A DNA stretch of 64,000 nt from Bifidobacterium rousetti (GCF_008698235.1 NZ_PEBH01000002.1:248001-312000), one strand, 5' to 3'; shown: positions 8,479 to 17,400, counted from the first letter of the stretch. The notes: generated from the sequence alone by a model not told the origin. Numbers and translations: made by a program.

Positions 8479-11400
8479 TCACTTGGTATGAGCCGGATAC
8501 CCGCTTACCAGTGGCGCGAAACGGTTATGGAAGGCCGTCAGTTCGTCCACGACCTCCTGTCGCCGCCGTTCGTACGCATTATCCCGCGCAAATCGGGACA
8601 TCGGCTTCATAACAGCGCTGATGGCAGTACCCTCATCCGGTACATGTCCAGCGGCGAATGCCTCGGCCATGAACGCGCGCGTGGTCTCTGGCTTGAGTCG
8701 TTGTTCGACAATGATTTCTTCGAGTTGACCTTCCATCGCTTTGACAACATAGTCATGCCACGCGTTCGTGACGAACTCGCGACGCCGGTCTTCCGGCACG
8801 TTGCCGATGTCGATGACGGGCGGATACTGGTCGAATCCGACGAGCAGGAGAAACTGTTCGATGAGCTCGGCCTTGTCGCGCAACTGCGGTGAGGATGCGA
8901 CGGCGCTGCGGATCTTCTCCGCAGTCTCCTTATCCTTGACGTTATCACCGTGATACTGCTCGACGAGCATGAGAATGTAGTCGATATTGATCTCCACCTG
9001 TCTCACGAGCTCCATTTCGAAGACGAGGTCGTCTCCGATGCCCGCAAGCTCTGCCTTGCCACGTCTGCGGTATTTGTCCGCGAGGTCGAGGTAATGACTC
9101 TGATAGTTCTGCAGTTCACGCTCACCGATCGGGTCATCAGCGGCGAAGTCGTCGAAGCAGGAGAGGATATTGCGCAAGCGTAGCAGCGTGCCGAATGTTT
9201 TGACGAATTCCTTTTCCCTTTCCTCCCCCAACATGGAGAAGTTGCCGTCAATGGGGAAATCGGCACGGAGTCGATCCAGTGTCTCCATGTATTGGGAAAG
9301 ATATGCTTCGTACGGTTTGAGCAGGACGATGCCTCCGGCATCCGGATCGCCGAACAGGGCAAGCGCCTCATCCACCTTCGTGGACAGGTCGCGGAAACAG
9401 ACAATGTTGCCGAAGGTTTTGACCGAGTTGAGGATGCGGTTGGTGCGGCTGAATGCCTGGATGAGACCGTGTAGCTTGAGGTTCTTGTCCACCCACAGGG
9501 TATTGAGGGTCTTTGCGTCGAAGCCGGTGAGGAACATGTCGACCACGATGAGCAGGTCGAGTTCACGGTCCTTCATACGACGTGAGATGTCCTTGTAGTA
9601 GTTGTCGAAGCCCTTGGCATCGGTGCCGCAGTTCATGGCGAACATGGCGTTGTAGTCGGCGATGGCATGGTCGAGGAATTCGCGGTCGGTTGCGCTCATG
9701 CCGGCGGTATCCATCGGCTCGTCGGCGAGCATGCCCTGCGCGTCGCCGGCTTGGTCGTCGCTGTTGGGCGCGTAAGTGAAGATGGTCGCGATTTTGAGGT
9801 CGCATCCCGGCCGTTCGGCGATCATCGATTTGAGCTTCGTATAGTACGCCTTCGCGGAGGGGATGGAATCGCAGGCGAGGATGGAGTTGAAACCCTTGCG
9901 ATAGGAGCCTTCGTACCGGTATGCGGATTCCCGCTTGGTCTTCTGGTCGTAGTGATCGAGGATATAGGCGCACACGTTGTCGAGCCGTTGGGGATGCCGC
10001 CATGCAGTGTCGACGTCGATGCCCTCCACCTGTTCGTCCTGAATGCCGGGTTTGCGGTGGAACGTCCTGATGTAATCGACTTTGAAGGGCAACACGTTGC
10101 CGTCGTCGATGGCATTGACGACCGTGTACCTGTGCAGGCAATCACCGAACGACTGCGCCGTGGTCTTGAGTTCCGGGTCGCCGCCGGAGCGCGCGTTCTT
10201 CGCGAAAATGGGCGTGCCGGTGAAGCCGAAGATGTGGTAGTTGCGGAAGGCGCGGGTGATGGCCTTGTGCATGCGTCCGAACTGGGAGCGGTGACATTCG
10301 TCAAAGATGAACACGGTATGTCGATTGAAGACCGCAGTGTCACTCGAGCCTTCGGTTTTCATGCTGGCGAGGTAGACGGCGAGTTTCTGGATGGTGGTCA
10401 CGCAGATGCGTTTGTCTGAGGCCGTGGATTCGAGGTTATGTCTGAGCGCCGCCGTGTTGGCGGACCCGTTGACCGCGCCCGGCTGGAACTTGTTGTATTC
10501 CTTCATGGTCTGATAGTCGAGGTCTTTGCGGTCCACGACGAACAGTACCTTGTCCACGCCATCCATGCCGGAGGCGAGTACGGCGGTCTTGAACGAGGTG
10601 AGGGTTTTGCCGGATCCGGTGGTATGCCAGACGTAGCCGCCTGCTTCGGGCGTGCCGAGCCGTCGCCGGTCGTTTTCGGAGATGAGGATGCGGTTAAGGA
10701 CCTTCTCGGTGGCGCAGATCTGGTAGGGGCGCATGACGAGCAGGTTGTCGTCCACATCGAGCACGCAGTAATGGGTAAGGATCATGAGCAATGTGCCGCG
10801 TGAAAGAAAAGAGGCAGCGAACGGCGAGAGATCCATGATGCGTTTGTTGCGGGCATCTGTCCACCAACTGGTGAACTGGTAGGAAGCGCTGGTCTTATTG
10901 CCGATGACGACGCCTTCGTTGCGGGTCTTTTGCCAACGCGTGGTGTTGGAATAGTATTTGGTACGCGTGCCGTTGGAGATGATGAAGATCTGCACGTATT
11001 CATACAGGCCGCTTCCGGACCAGAAGCTTTCGCGCTGGTAGCGTTCGATCTGGTTGAACGCCTGTCTGATGTCGACGCCGCGGCGTTTCAACTCAATGTG
11101 GACGAGCGGCAGCCCGTTGACGAGGATAGTCACGTCATATCGGTTGTCATGCATGCCTTCGCCCGTCTCATACTGGTTGAGCACCTGCAGGTGGTTGCGG
11201 TGGATGTGGTGGCGGTCGAGCAGCATGATGTTGCGCAACGTGCCGTCCGCGCACGTGTAGTCGATGACTGGCGAATGCTGGATGCGCCTCGTCTTCTCGA
11301 CGATGCCATCAGACTTGTTGGCGATGTGCGTGCGATAGAAATCGCTCCAGTCCTCATCGGTGAAAGTGAATCCATTGAGCATTTCGATGCGATGCCGCAG

Positions 11401-11634
11401 GTTGACGACGAGGCCTGCTTCGTCGTGGACGCTGAGCCGCTCGTAGCCTTGGGAGACGAGTTGTGCGATAAGCGCGGATTCGAGCTGCGCCTCCGACTGG
11501 TAGGACGCCGCATCGGAGGGCATGACCGGCACCTCGGCGCACACCGTGGATTCGGGACCTTCCAACAGGATGGAGTAGGTCTTTGCCAACGTGGTGTCGA
11601 TCGGTTCGGTCGCGATAGTGTCGTTCACGATCAT
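8479..11634 (-). CDS. hsdR: Type I restriction endonuclease, R subunit
   Basis: A 1051-aa R subunit of the EcoR124I-like (type IC) class. The nuclease domain has D167, E181 and K183 in RYDVTI...HIELK, the PD-(D/E)xK signature. The SF2 translocase follows: Walker A HTTGSGKT at 337-344, DECH at 445-448, then FGFTGTPI (motif III). Motif VI lies near LIQAFSRTNR in the second RecA fold. The C-terminal ~250 residues are the helical domain that docks on the methylase. It cleaves unmodified DNA after ATP-driven translocation. It sits 3 bases from hsdS and is the last gene of the operon. No frameshift was seen. Confidence 0.96.
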   Translation of the reverse strand: MIVNDTIATEPIDTTLAKTYSILLEGPESTVCAEVPVMPSDAASYQSEAQLESALIAQLVSQGYERLSVHDEAGLVVNLRHRIEMLNGFTFTDEDWSDFYRTHIANKSDGIVEKTRRIQHSPVIDYTCADGTLRNIMLLDRHHIHRNHLQVLNQYETGEGMHDNRYDVTILVNGLPLVHIELKRRGVDIRQAFNQIERYQRESFWSGSGLYEYVQIFIISNGTRTKYYSNTTRWQKTRNEGVVIGNKTSASYQFTSWWTDARNKRIMDLSPFAASFLSRGTLLMILTHYCVLDVDDNLLVMRPYQICATEKVLNRILISENDRRRLGTPEAGGYVWHTTGSGKTLTSFKTAVLASGMDGVDKVLFVVDRKDLDYQTMKEYNKFQPGAVNGSANTAALRHNLESTASDKRICVTTIQKLAVYLASMKTEGSSDTAVFNRHTVFIFDECHRSQFGRMHKAITRAFRNYHIFGFTGTPIFAKNARSGGDPELKTTAQSFGDCLHRYTVVNAIDDGNVLPFKVDYIRTFHRKPGIQDEQVEGIDVDTAWRHPQRLDNVCAYILDHYDQKTKRESAYRYEGSYRKGFNSILACDSIPSAKAYYTKLKSMIAERPGCDLKIATIFTYAPNSDDQAGDAQGMLADEPMDTAGMSATDREFLDHAIADYNAMFAMNCGTDAKGFDNYYKDISRRMKDRELDLLIVVDMFLTGFDAKTLNTLWVDKNLKLHGLIQAFSRTNRILNSVKTFGNIVCFRDLSTKVDEALALFGDPDAGGIVLLKPYEAYLSQYMETLDRLRADFPIDGNFSMLGEEREKEFVKTFGTLLRLRNILSCFDDFAADDPIGERELQNYQSHYLDLADKYRRRGKAELAGIGDDLVFEMELVRQVEINIDYILMLVEQYHGDNVKDKETAEKIRSAVASSPQLRDKAELIEQFLLLVGFDQYPPVIDIGNVPEDRRREFVTNAWHDYVVKAMEGQLEEIIVEQRLKPETTRAFMAEAFAAGHVPDEGTAISAVMKPMSRFARDNAYERRRQEVVDELTAFHNRFAPLVSGYPAHTK

Positions 11635-11637
11635 GCG

Positions 11638-12873
11638 TTATTCCTTCTTCGGAAAATCGAGCAGTCGGTCACGATAATACTCGTACTGCCGGCGACGGGC
11701 TTCGATTTCGGCGGGCAGGCCGTCAGTCAGCGACATGGTGAGCGCGTCGAACCTGTCGAGGATATCGACAATGCGCTGCTGCTCGGCGAGCGAGGGAACA
11801 GGGACTTCAAATTGTGCAATACGTTCGGCAGACAGGCGCGTCATCTTGGCTTCGGTGGCATACCTCTTTTTGAATTTCGCAAACCTATGCGTTTGGAATA
11901 GATACGAAATATACCTCGGATTCTGCTGATGATGGAAGATAGCACAATCATCATGAACCGCCACGGGCTTATCCCCAAGCCATGCCACCGCTTTGGCGAT
12001 ATCGTCTGAATCCTCACCCGTGCAGGCAATCACCACATCGCCCGGTTGCGCATATCGCAGCACATCGTGCTTGTCTTCGTTGAGATATGCGACGGCCGTA
12101 TCGGTCCACGTATCAAGTTTCGTATAGATGTCGGCATAATGAATGCTGGGAATGCCCAATTCACGATAATCGGATTTGGTAAACCGACGGCCTCGCATGA
12201 ACGTACCAATTTCGCCAAGTTTTAGCCACGAGCACTCTCTCTCTGTGAAGTCAAGTAGCTGATCGCGATAATAGGCGTATTGCGCCTTCCGTGCCTCAAG
12301 CTCTGCCTCAAGCTCTGCCTCAAGCTCTGCCTCAAGCTTAGCAAAAGAATCCAGAATCCGCACGATTTCCTCCTGAATTTCCATAGGAGGAATAGGGACT
12401 TTCACATAAGCTAAATCTGAGGGTTTAACTTCAATTACTTTTGTTCCACGAGCAATTTTCTTTTTTTGTTTAAAGAAATCTTCAGTACCCATATAATATG
12501 CAATATATCGCGAATTAAGTTTGGTGTGATATGCACATGAATGTCCACTAATAGCAACGGAAGAAATACCTTCCCACACCAACGGCGTGCAAACATCCTT
12601 GACATTCTCACTGGTAATTGCAATGATAATGTCACCCGGCTGCGCCTTTTTCGCACGTCTATACTGTTCTTCGGAAATCAAAGACAGGACCTTGTCAGTT
12701 GCCATGCCAAATCGTGTGTAAATCTGACCATAATGAATGCATGGCTCACCTTCATCCACGAAGTCCTTCTTCTGGATTCCAGACCCGCGCGTGAACACAC
12801 CGACTTCCCCCAGTGTCTTGTACTCGACCCCGTCCGGGCAGAGTCTCGCGATCATCTCATCGATTCTGCTCAT
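11638..12873 (-). CDS. hsdS: Type I restriction-modification specificity subunit
   Basis: A 411-aa S subunit that sets the bipartite recognition sequence of the restriction-modification complex. Two target-recognition domains (about residues 15-170 and 215-365) are each followed by a long helix (KLEAELEAELEAELEARKAQYAYYRDQLLDF, positions 178-208 approx; and PAEIEARRRQYEYYRDRLLDF at the end). The repeated (R)RxQYxYYRDxLLDF units are the conserved dimerisation helices. The first helix contains a perfect 12-bp tandem repeat (listed separately) that changes helix length in whole turns. Both halves look intact. The DNA specificity cannot be predicted from sequence alone. Confidence 0.95.
   Translation of the reverse strand: MSRIDEMIARLCPDGVEYKTLGEVGVFTRGSGIQKKDFVDEGEPCIHYGQIYTRFGMATDKVLSLISEEQYRRAKKAQPGDIIIAITSENVKDVCTPLVWEGISSVAISGHSCAYHTKLNSRYIAYYMGTEDFFKQKKKIARGTKVIEVKPSDLAYVKVPIPPMEIQEEIVRILDSFAKLEAELEAELEAELEARKAQYAYYRDQLLDFTERECSWLKLGEIGTFMRGRRFTKSDYRELGIPSIHYADIYTKLDTWTDTAVAYLNEDKHDVLRYAQPGDVVIACTGEDSDDIAKAVAWLGDKPVAVHDDCAIFHHQQNPRYISYLFQTHRFAKFKKRYATEAKMTRLSAERIAQFEVPVPSLAEQQRIVDILDRFDALTMSLTDGLPAEIEARRRQYEYYRDRLLDFPKKE
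12292..12336 (-). repeat. 12-bp tandem repeat inside hsdS spacer
   Basis: CTCTGCCTCAAG (plus strand) is repeated perfectly three times at 12301-12312, 12313-12324 and 12325-12336, with a 9-base partial copy at 12292-12300. On the coding strand it encodes LEAE-LEAE-LEAE-LEAR in the helix between the two recognition domains. This parallels the TAEL repeat of EcoR124I, where copy number sets the spacing between the two half-sites. Confidence 0.9.
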
Positions 12874-12995
12874 GCGTCCAATCTCCTCTCCCCTTATGCC
12901 TATCGTTCAGATGCTTTGCGCATTTCTCAACACTTGCGCCCCGACATCAGTGGATCAAGTCACGTTGTGTATCATTCCCCGAAGCTTTCCCGCCA
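12874..12995. other. Gap between nucleotidyltransferase gene and hsdS
   Basis: 122 bases inside the restriction-modification operon. No ORF that looks like a gene (in particular no HEPN partner) is visible on either strand. It could hold an internal promoter for hsdS-hsdR. Confidence 0.4.
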
Positions 12996-13442
12996 TCAGC
13001 CTTCCTTTTCATCCGGAAGAATACGTAGAATCGGATTAGCCAATACATTGCGCACGAACAACGATCTAATCAGTTCGTCATACGGCTTCTTCTCCGACTG
13101 GGTGATATAACTGGCTTTCACCAGATCGACATCCCGACCGAAGACTTCACGCAACGCCTCACGGAAGTTTGCGATTCTTCGAACACGCATATCATCGTCG
13201 TTGGTTTCATAGATGAAATCGATATCGGAATCGGAATCCGCTCCACCGGTAGCCATCGAACCGAACAAATACAATTCAGTAATGCCATATTGACGCGCAA
13301 GAGGACGAGCCAACGCAGCGATCTCTGACGGCGAAGGGACCGTCCCGCGCCCTTCGGAATGAGATAATTCCGACTGGGGCATCGCCACTGCCATATCCAT
13401 CACATCCTCCCATTGACGTGTGGCACCGCTTGCATAATTCAC
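12996..13442 (-). CDS. Minimal nucleotidyltransferase-domain protein
   Basis: A 148-aa protein with the MNT signature of the DNA polymerase beta superfamily: LYLFGSMATGGADSDSDIDF at about residues 57-76, that is GS(x)nG...SDxD with two metal-binding aspartates. The third Asp may be VDLV after the variable loop. Proteins of this type act as nucleotidyl-transferring antitoxins for HEPN toxins (MntA/HepT), but no HEPN gene is next to it. It lies between hsdM and hsdS: the GTG start is 4 bases past the hsdM stop. A role in regulating the restriction system, or a solitary antitoxin remnant, are both possible. Confidence 0.8.
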   Translation of the reverse strand: MNYASGATRQWEDVMDMAVAMPQSELSHSEGRGTVPSPSEIAALARPLARQYGITELYLFGSMATGGADSDSDIDFIYETNDDDMRVRRIANFREALREVFGRDVDLVKASYITQSEKKPYDELIRSLFVRNVLANPILRILPDEKEG

Positions 13443-13445
13443 ATG

Positions 13446-15023
13446 TCACCGCTCCAGATCCGCGACGATGATGTCGATTTGCTTGCGCAGTTCGGTCTGA
13501 CGCCTGACGATGCCGGAGATGCGTGCGTTCAGTTCGGCGATATCGATCTTCTCGCGGGTGTCCTTCTTCTCCACCCACGTGCCAACGGATAAGTTCCAGT
13601 GGTTCGCGTCCGCGCCGATCTCGTCGATACCGACAAGTTTGGAGAAATACTTCTCCTCAATGCGGTCGATGACGGTTTCGGCGATTTTCGCGATGTGCTC
13701 GGGCATGAGCTTGTTCTTGTTGCCGACATGTCCGAACTGTTCGGAAGCGTCGATGAACAGAACCTTGTCGTCGGTCTTGTGCTTGCTGAGCACGATGACG
13801 CAGGTGGCGATCGTCACACCGAAGAACAGGTTGGCCGGCAGCTGGATGACCGCATCCACGACGTTCGACTCAATCAGATACTTCCTGATCTTCTCCTCCG
13901 CCTTTCCCCGGTACAGCACACCGGGGAATTCGACGATGGCGGCAGTGCCGTCCGCCGACAGCCATGAGAGCATATGCATCGTGAAGGCAAGATCGGCATA
14001 GCCCTTCGGCGCGAGCACACCGGCGGGCGCGAAACGCGGGTCGTTGATGAGCGTCGGATCATCGTCCCCCACCCATTTGACCGAATACGGCGGATTGGAG
14101 ACGATCGCGTCGAACGGCTGATCATCCCAATGCCTCGGGTTCAGCAACGTGTCGCCGCGTGCGATGTTGAACTTGGAGAAGTTCACATGATGCAGGAACA
14201 TGTTGATGCGCGCAAGATTATATGTGGTCGGGTTGATCTCCTGACCGTAGTATCCCTTACGCACGCCCTTGTCACCCAACAGTTTGGCGAATTTCAGCAG
14301 CAGCGATCCGGAACCGCACGCAGGATCGTACACTTTGTTCACACTGTCACGTCCACCGACCACGATGCGAGCCAGCAGTTCGGACACCTCCTGCGGGGTG
14401 AAGAACTCGCCTCCGGATTTGCCAGCAGAACTCGCGTACATGTTCATCAGGTACTCATAGGCGTCGCCGAACAGGTCGATGCTCGCTCCGCGTACGCTGC
14501 CGAAGTCGAGGTCTCGGATACCTTCGATGATCTTCGCGAGTCTGGCGTTACGTTCCGCAAGATCGGCGCCGAGCTTATTGCTCGTCACGTCCACATCATC
14601 GAACAGACCTTTGAAATCATCCTCCGAAGCCGTACCGATGCTGGAGCCCTCAATCGAGTCGAAGATGCCCTTGACGTGAATATTGAGTTCAGGGTCATCG
14701 GCCGGACGTTTTGCCACGTTGACGAACAGCTGCGAAGGCAGGATAAAGTAGCCCTTCTCCTTCGTAACGCTTTCACGCGCCATCTCGGCATCCTCGTCAG
14801 ACAGCTCGGCATAGGAGAACGACTCATCGCCGGCTTCATGCTCTCCGGCGTCTATGTATTCCGCAACGTCTTCGGAGATGAACCGGTAGAACAGAAAGCA
14901 GAGGATGTACGCCTTGAAGTCCCAACCATCCACCGCGCCACGCACGTCGTCGGCGATTCCCCAGATCGCCTTGTGCAGTTCGACGCGCTGAGTTTGTGAA
15001 ATCAGACCTTCGTCAGCTGTCAT
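13446..15023 (-). CDS. hsdM: Type I restriction-modification methyltransferase
   Basis: A 525-aa N6-adenine methyltransferase that forms the M2S core of the type I complex. An N-terminal helical domain (about 1-160) is followed by the SAM-binding fold with DPACGSG at 233-239 (motif I) and NPPY at 310-313 (motif IV, the catalytic tetrapeptide). The C-terminal helical region contacts HsdS. The length is normal for the EcoR124I-like class. It is the first gene of the operon hsdM-MNT-hsdS-hsdR and would methylate host sites so that HsdR does not cut them. Confidence 0.96.
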   Translation of the reverse strand: MTADEGLISQTQRVELHKAIWGIADDVRGAVDGWDFKAYILCFLFYRFISEDVAEYIDAGEHEAGDESFSYAELSDEDAEMARESVTKEKGYFILPSQLFVNVAKRPADDPELNIHVKGIFDSIEGSSIGTASEDDFKGLFDDVDVTSNKLGADLAERNARLAKIIEGIRDLDFGSVRGASIDLFGDAYEYLMNMYASSAGKSGGEFFTPQEVSELLARIVVGGRDSVNKVYDPACGSGSLLLKFAKLLGDKGVRKGYYGQEINPTTYNLARINMFLHHVNFSKFNIARGDTLLNPRHWDDQPFDAIVSNPPYSVKWVGDDDPTLINDPRFAPAGVLAPKGYADLAFTMHMLSWLSADGTAAIVEFPGVLYRGKAEEKIRKYLIESNVVDAVIQLPANLFFGVTIATCVIVLSKHKTDDKVLFIDASEQFGHVGNKNKLMPEHIAKIAETVIDRIEEKYFSKLVGIDEIGADANHWNLSVGTWVEKKDTREKIDIAELNARISGIVRRQTELRKQIDIIVADLER

Positions 15024-15160
15024 CGTTCTCCTTCCGACATATATACGTCCCGTCCATCAGCCGGAACACCCAGTCATCGACTACGCACGAGTCTAACGGT
15101 CGTTCCGACCTAGCGTACGGCCATGCATCCCCACGTATCGCGCACTGTCGAATGCACGTT
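15024..15160. other. Non-coding stretch upstream of hsdM
   Basis: Contains no gene that I can support on either strand. It must include the hsdM promoter and the RBS (GAAGGAGAACG before the ATG). Confidence 0.4.
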
Positions 15161-15410
15161 TCAGATTGTCTCCAACATCCGATCCACCAGATCAATCATG
15201 ATGTTCTTCTCACCGGGGTCACTCAACGCGATTAGCAGCGTGATAGCGTCCAGGTCGTTGTTGGCGATGACCGGTCGCCCAACGACGGAACTGCACGCCG
15301 CGATAGGACTTCACCCGGTATCCGACCGATATGATGACGTCGAGACCGCAAATGCAATGGCCTTATCTGAATTGGCAATGTGCATTTTGGGCACATTGCC
15401 CTAGTCTCGG
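15161..15410 (-). pseudogene. Decayed RhuM-like gene fragment
   Basis: On the minus strand the frame through 15347-15276 reads LDVIISVGYRVKSYRGVQF then RRWATG, a hallmark of the RhuM (virulence protein) family found on mobile elements. The upstream part reads as pieces in other frames (for example QNAHC and KMHIANSDKAIAFA, reminiscent of the RhuM NKMHFA segment) and meets a stop at 15363-15365. Downstream, one frame shift continues as VIANNDLDAITLLIALSD to a stop at 15161, which does not look like RhuM. I read this as an internal deletion plus frameshifts. It is too damaged to be functional. Confidence 0.55.
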
Positions 15411-15427
15411 CATTCGCCGGCGCACCG

Positions 15428-15718
15428 TCAGCCGAAGAGGTCGTCGTGGGAGCCGGTGCGCTGGAAGATGGCGAGGTCGTCGGTGGTGCACCAGATGAGC
15501 AGCCAGTCGCCGGCGTTGGCAACATGACATTCGTTGGAACCCTTCCACTCGCCGGACAGCGTGTGCATGTTGTGGCGACGTTTCAGTTCCTCGATGGATT
15601 CGACGGTGTCGTCGAGGATGAGTCTGACTACCTCGCGTAGAGGAGCGGCATCGACCCGCTTCTTCTTCAGACGCTTAACATCTCTGTTGAACCGAGGTGT
15701 GTATTCAGGTTCCAGCAT
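15428..15718 (-). CDS. YafQ/RelE-family mRNA interferase toxin
   Basis: A 96-aa type II toxin of the YafQ group within the RelE/ParE superfamily, predicted to cleave mRNA at the ribosome. Family features are YTPRFNRDVKRLKKKRVDAAPL at the N-terminus, LSGEWKGSNECHVANAGDWLLIW in the middle (H/D-containing core strand) and the C-terminal FQRTGSHDDLFG, where the His near the end corresponds to the YafQ catalytic His. It starts 2 bases after the antitoxin stop, the standard antitoxin-first layout. Confidence 0.88.
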   Translation of the reverse strand: MLEPEYTPRFNRDVKRLKKKRVDAAPLREVVRLILDDTVESIEELKRRHNMHTLSGEWKGSNECHVANAGDWLLIWCTTDDLAIFQRTGSHDDLFG

Positions 15719-15720
15719 GG

Positions 15721-16020
15721 TCAGATTCCCAGACTCGCGAACATGTCATCGGCCGTTTTGAAATCGTGGGTCCTGCCGTTTTTGATGATCTCCTCGGTCT
15801 CGCGGATGGCCTCGCGGCTCTCCTCGTTCGGTTTCTCCGATTCGAAGGTCAGCGGGATGCTGCGGGTTCGGGCCATCTGCGTCCAGAAGGCGCGCGTGGC
15901 GGAGGCGAGGGTGAGGCCGTACTCCTCGGCCACCTCCGAAGCCTGGGCGATGATCCGCTTATCGGCCCTGATGGCCTTGGACTCCGTCGTCTTGACGGGA
16001 GCTGCCGTCGTCGTTGTCAT
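15721..16020 (-). CDS. RelB/DinJ-family antitoxin
   Basis: A 99-aa antitoxin partner of the YafQ-like toxin. The N-terminal half (about residues 15-60) is a ribbon-helix-helix DNA-binding and dimerisation region (IRADKRIIAQASEVAEEYGLTLASATRAF). The C-terminal tail (residues 65-99) is polar and would wrap around the toxin. The start at 16020 is taken because AGGAGG lies 7 bases upstream; the frame extends to 16053 without an RBS. An imperfect operator palindrome lies upstream at 16068-16086. Confidence 0.88.
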   Translation of the reverse strand: MTTTTAAPVKTTESKAIRADKRIIAQASEVAEEYGLTLASATRAFWTQMARTRSIPLTFESEKPNEESREAIRETEEIIKNGRTHDFKTADDMFASLGI

Positions 16021-16067
16021 GACGAACCTCCTTATTGATATCCACCCACCCACACGATGTGCACATT

Positions 16068-16086
16068 TGTGGCATATTGTACCACA
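16068..16086. promoter_or_regulatory. Operator-like palindrome upstream of antitoxin
   Basis: TGTGG (16068-16072) and CCACA (16082-16086) form an inverted repeat with a 9-base spacer. On the minus strand it overlaps a TACAAT hexamer, a good -10 candidate. Autorepression by the ribbon-helix-helix antitoxin at such a site is typical of the family. Confidence 0.4.
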
Positions 16087-16252
16087 CCAGCACGCACCAA
16101 AAGAGTCGTCTTACGCGGACGGAACAGGCAACGCCGAATCCGGGAAACCACCAAGGACAACCTCAGAACCCATGCCACATATGCAGATATTCTTTTTTGA
16201 ATAAGTGTGATATAGTTATATTCAGAAAGCAATAACAACGGAAAGGGACACG

Positions 16253-16594
16253 ATGACGAAGGAACTTGGAGAAAGGATGCGGGAGCTGATGGGCCAATAC
16301 GCAATCACACAGACGCAGCTGGCCATACGAGCCGGGGTCAGCCAATCCACCATATCGAAGTATCTGGCGGGCACTAGCGAACCCAAAGCGGAAGTACTCG
16401 CCAACATCGCGACGGTGCTGCACACCACATCCGCGGAACTGCTCGGCAAGCCGGAGCCGACGATCAAAACCCAGTACGGCACAGTGTTGGGTTTCTGCGC
16501 AAGGCACGGCAAAGATCTCAGTGAAGAGGATGTGAACAAACTCATCACAACCTTACTAGCTTCGAGAAGGGGAAACAATGGCAAGATTCGATGA
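16253..16594 (+). CDS. XRE-family helix-turn-helix regulator
   Basis: A 113-aa DNA-binding protein. The HTH spans about residues 6-62 (MRELMGQYAITQTQLAIRAG, VSQSTISKYLAGTSEPKAEVL). A short helical tail follows. It is translated from an ATG after GAAAGG and overlaps the ImmA/IrrE gene by 17 bases. XRE plus ImmA/IrrE pairs usually form a repressor and the protease that inactivates it, controlling a mobile element or a defence locus. The upstream AT-rich stretch with tatagttata at about 16211-16220 is a plausible promoter/operator. Confidence 0.88.
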   Translation: MTKELGERMRELMGQYAITQTQLAIRAGVSQSTISKYLAGTSEPKAEVLANIATVLHTTSAELLGKPEPTIKTQYGTVLGFCARHGKDLSEEDVNKLITTLLASRRGNNGKIR

Positions 16595-17213
16595 CGACTA
16601 CTACACCGAAATCAAGAAGGGCATGATATCGGCCTTCCGCAAGCTGGGCTTCATCCGCACCCCCGTGGATCCCGTTGAACTCATGGGAGCATGTGGCATA
16701 CACGCGATACCGTACCTGAGCGCCTTCGATCAAGGAGAGCTGATGAATCTCGCCCTGCTCACCGATTGCCCCAGCGGAGTTTCATTCGCGCTACGCGAGG
16801 AGGACGGCACCGAAACAAGATACGCTGCCTACAACAACTTCGAGTCAAGTGGCAGGACGCGCTTCACCGCGATGCACGAGTTCTGCCACTGCTTCTTCGA
16901 CCATCGGGAGAGCAGTGAAGTAGCTGAGCGCATAGCTGATTTCGGTCCTGGATATGCGCTGGCGCCTCCTGTCCTCATCGACTATCTGCGGCTGACCACC
17001 GTCTCCGAAGTCGCCGAACGATTCGGCGTGTCTCAACAATGCGCCTCCGTCGCGCTTGCCACTCATCACAATTGGCTTCGCCATCGCAATGCCGACGCTC
17101 CTCTCGACAACGAGATTCTCAGGCTGTACCGCAAGGGGCAATGGATTGAGCAGTCCGATCAATCATCGACGAATCACAACCCGCAATCGACGCGATTGGA
17201 GGTGATTCGATGA
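16578..17213 (+). CDS. ImmA/IrrE-family metallopeptidase
   Basis: A 211-aa zinc-peptidase-like protein. The catalytic motif HEFCHCFFDH (HExxH) lies at about residues 99-108, and a downstream helix may supply the third ligand. The C-terminal part contains a winged or HTH-like segment (TTVSEVAERFGVSQQCASVAL). The start at 16578 follows AAGGGGA. It probably cleaves or relieves the cognate XRE repressor encoded immediately upstream. Which island genes are under this control is not shown; the operon at 17401 lies directly downstream. Confidence 0.85.
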   Translation: MARFDDDYYTEIKKGMISAFRKLGFIRTPVDPVELMGACGIHAIPYLSAFDQGELMNLALLTDCPSGVSFALREEDGTETRYAAYNNFESSGRTRFTAMHEFCHCFFDHRESSEVAERIADFGPGYALAPPVLIDYLRLTTVSEVAERFGVSQQCASVALATHHNWLRHRNADAPLDNEILRLYRKGQWIEQSDQSSTNHNPQSTRLEVIR

Positions 17214-17228
17214 CCGAATAGAAAACAA

Positions 17229-17266
17229 GGGCGTTCCTGAAACGCCGAAACGAACCAACAACGCCC
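17229..17266 (+). terminator. Hairpin after the ImmA/IrrE gene
   Basis: GGCGTT (17230-17235) pairs with AACGCC (17241-17246) around cctga. An alternative pairing uses the AACGCCC further on, near 17260-17266. There is no T-tract, so termination is only a possibility. Confidence 0.35.
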
Positions 17267-17400
17267 TCTCGAAGATGCACGCATCCTCGTTGTCGCAATT
17301 CGATTATGCGTTCATCTCCGATGAGATTCTCAATCGGTTCCCGCATAGCGGAATCCGAATATGGACATCCAAACGCCCAATCTCAAGGAGATCTTTCGTT

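Noticed and set aside
12292-12336. Possible CRISPR-like repeat
   Set aside because: It is a 12-bp in-frame tandem repeat without spacers inside hsdS.
12874-12995. HEPN toxin partner for the nucleotidyltransferase
   Set aside because: No ORF of suitable length or RX4-6H motif is present in the gap on either strand.
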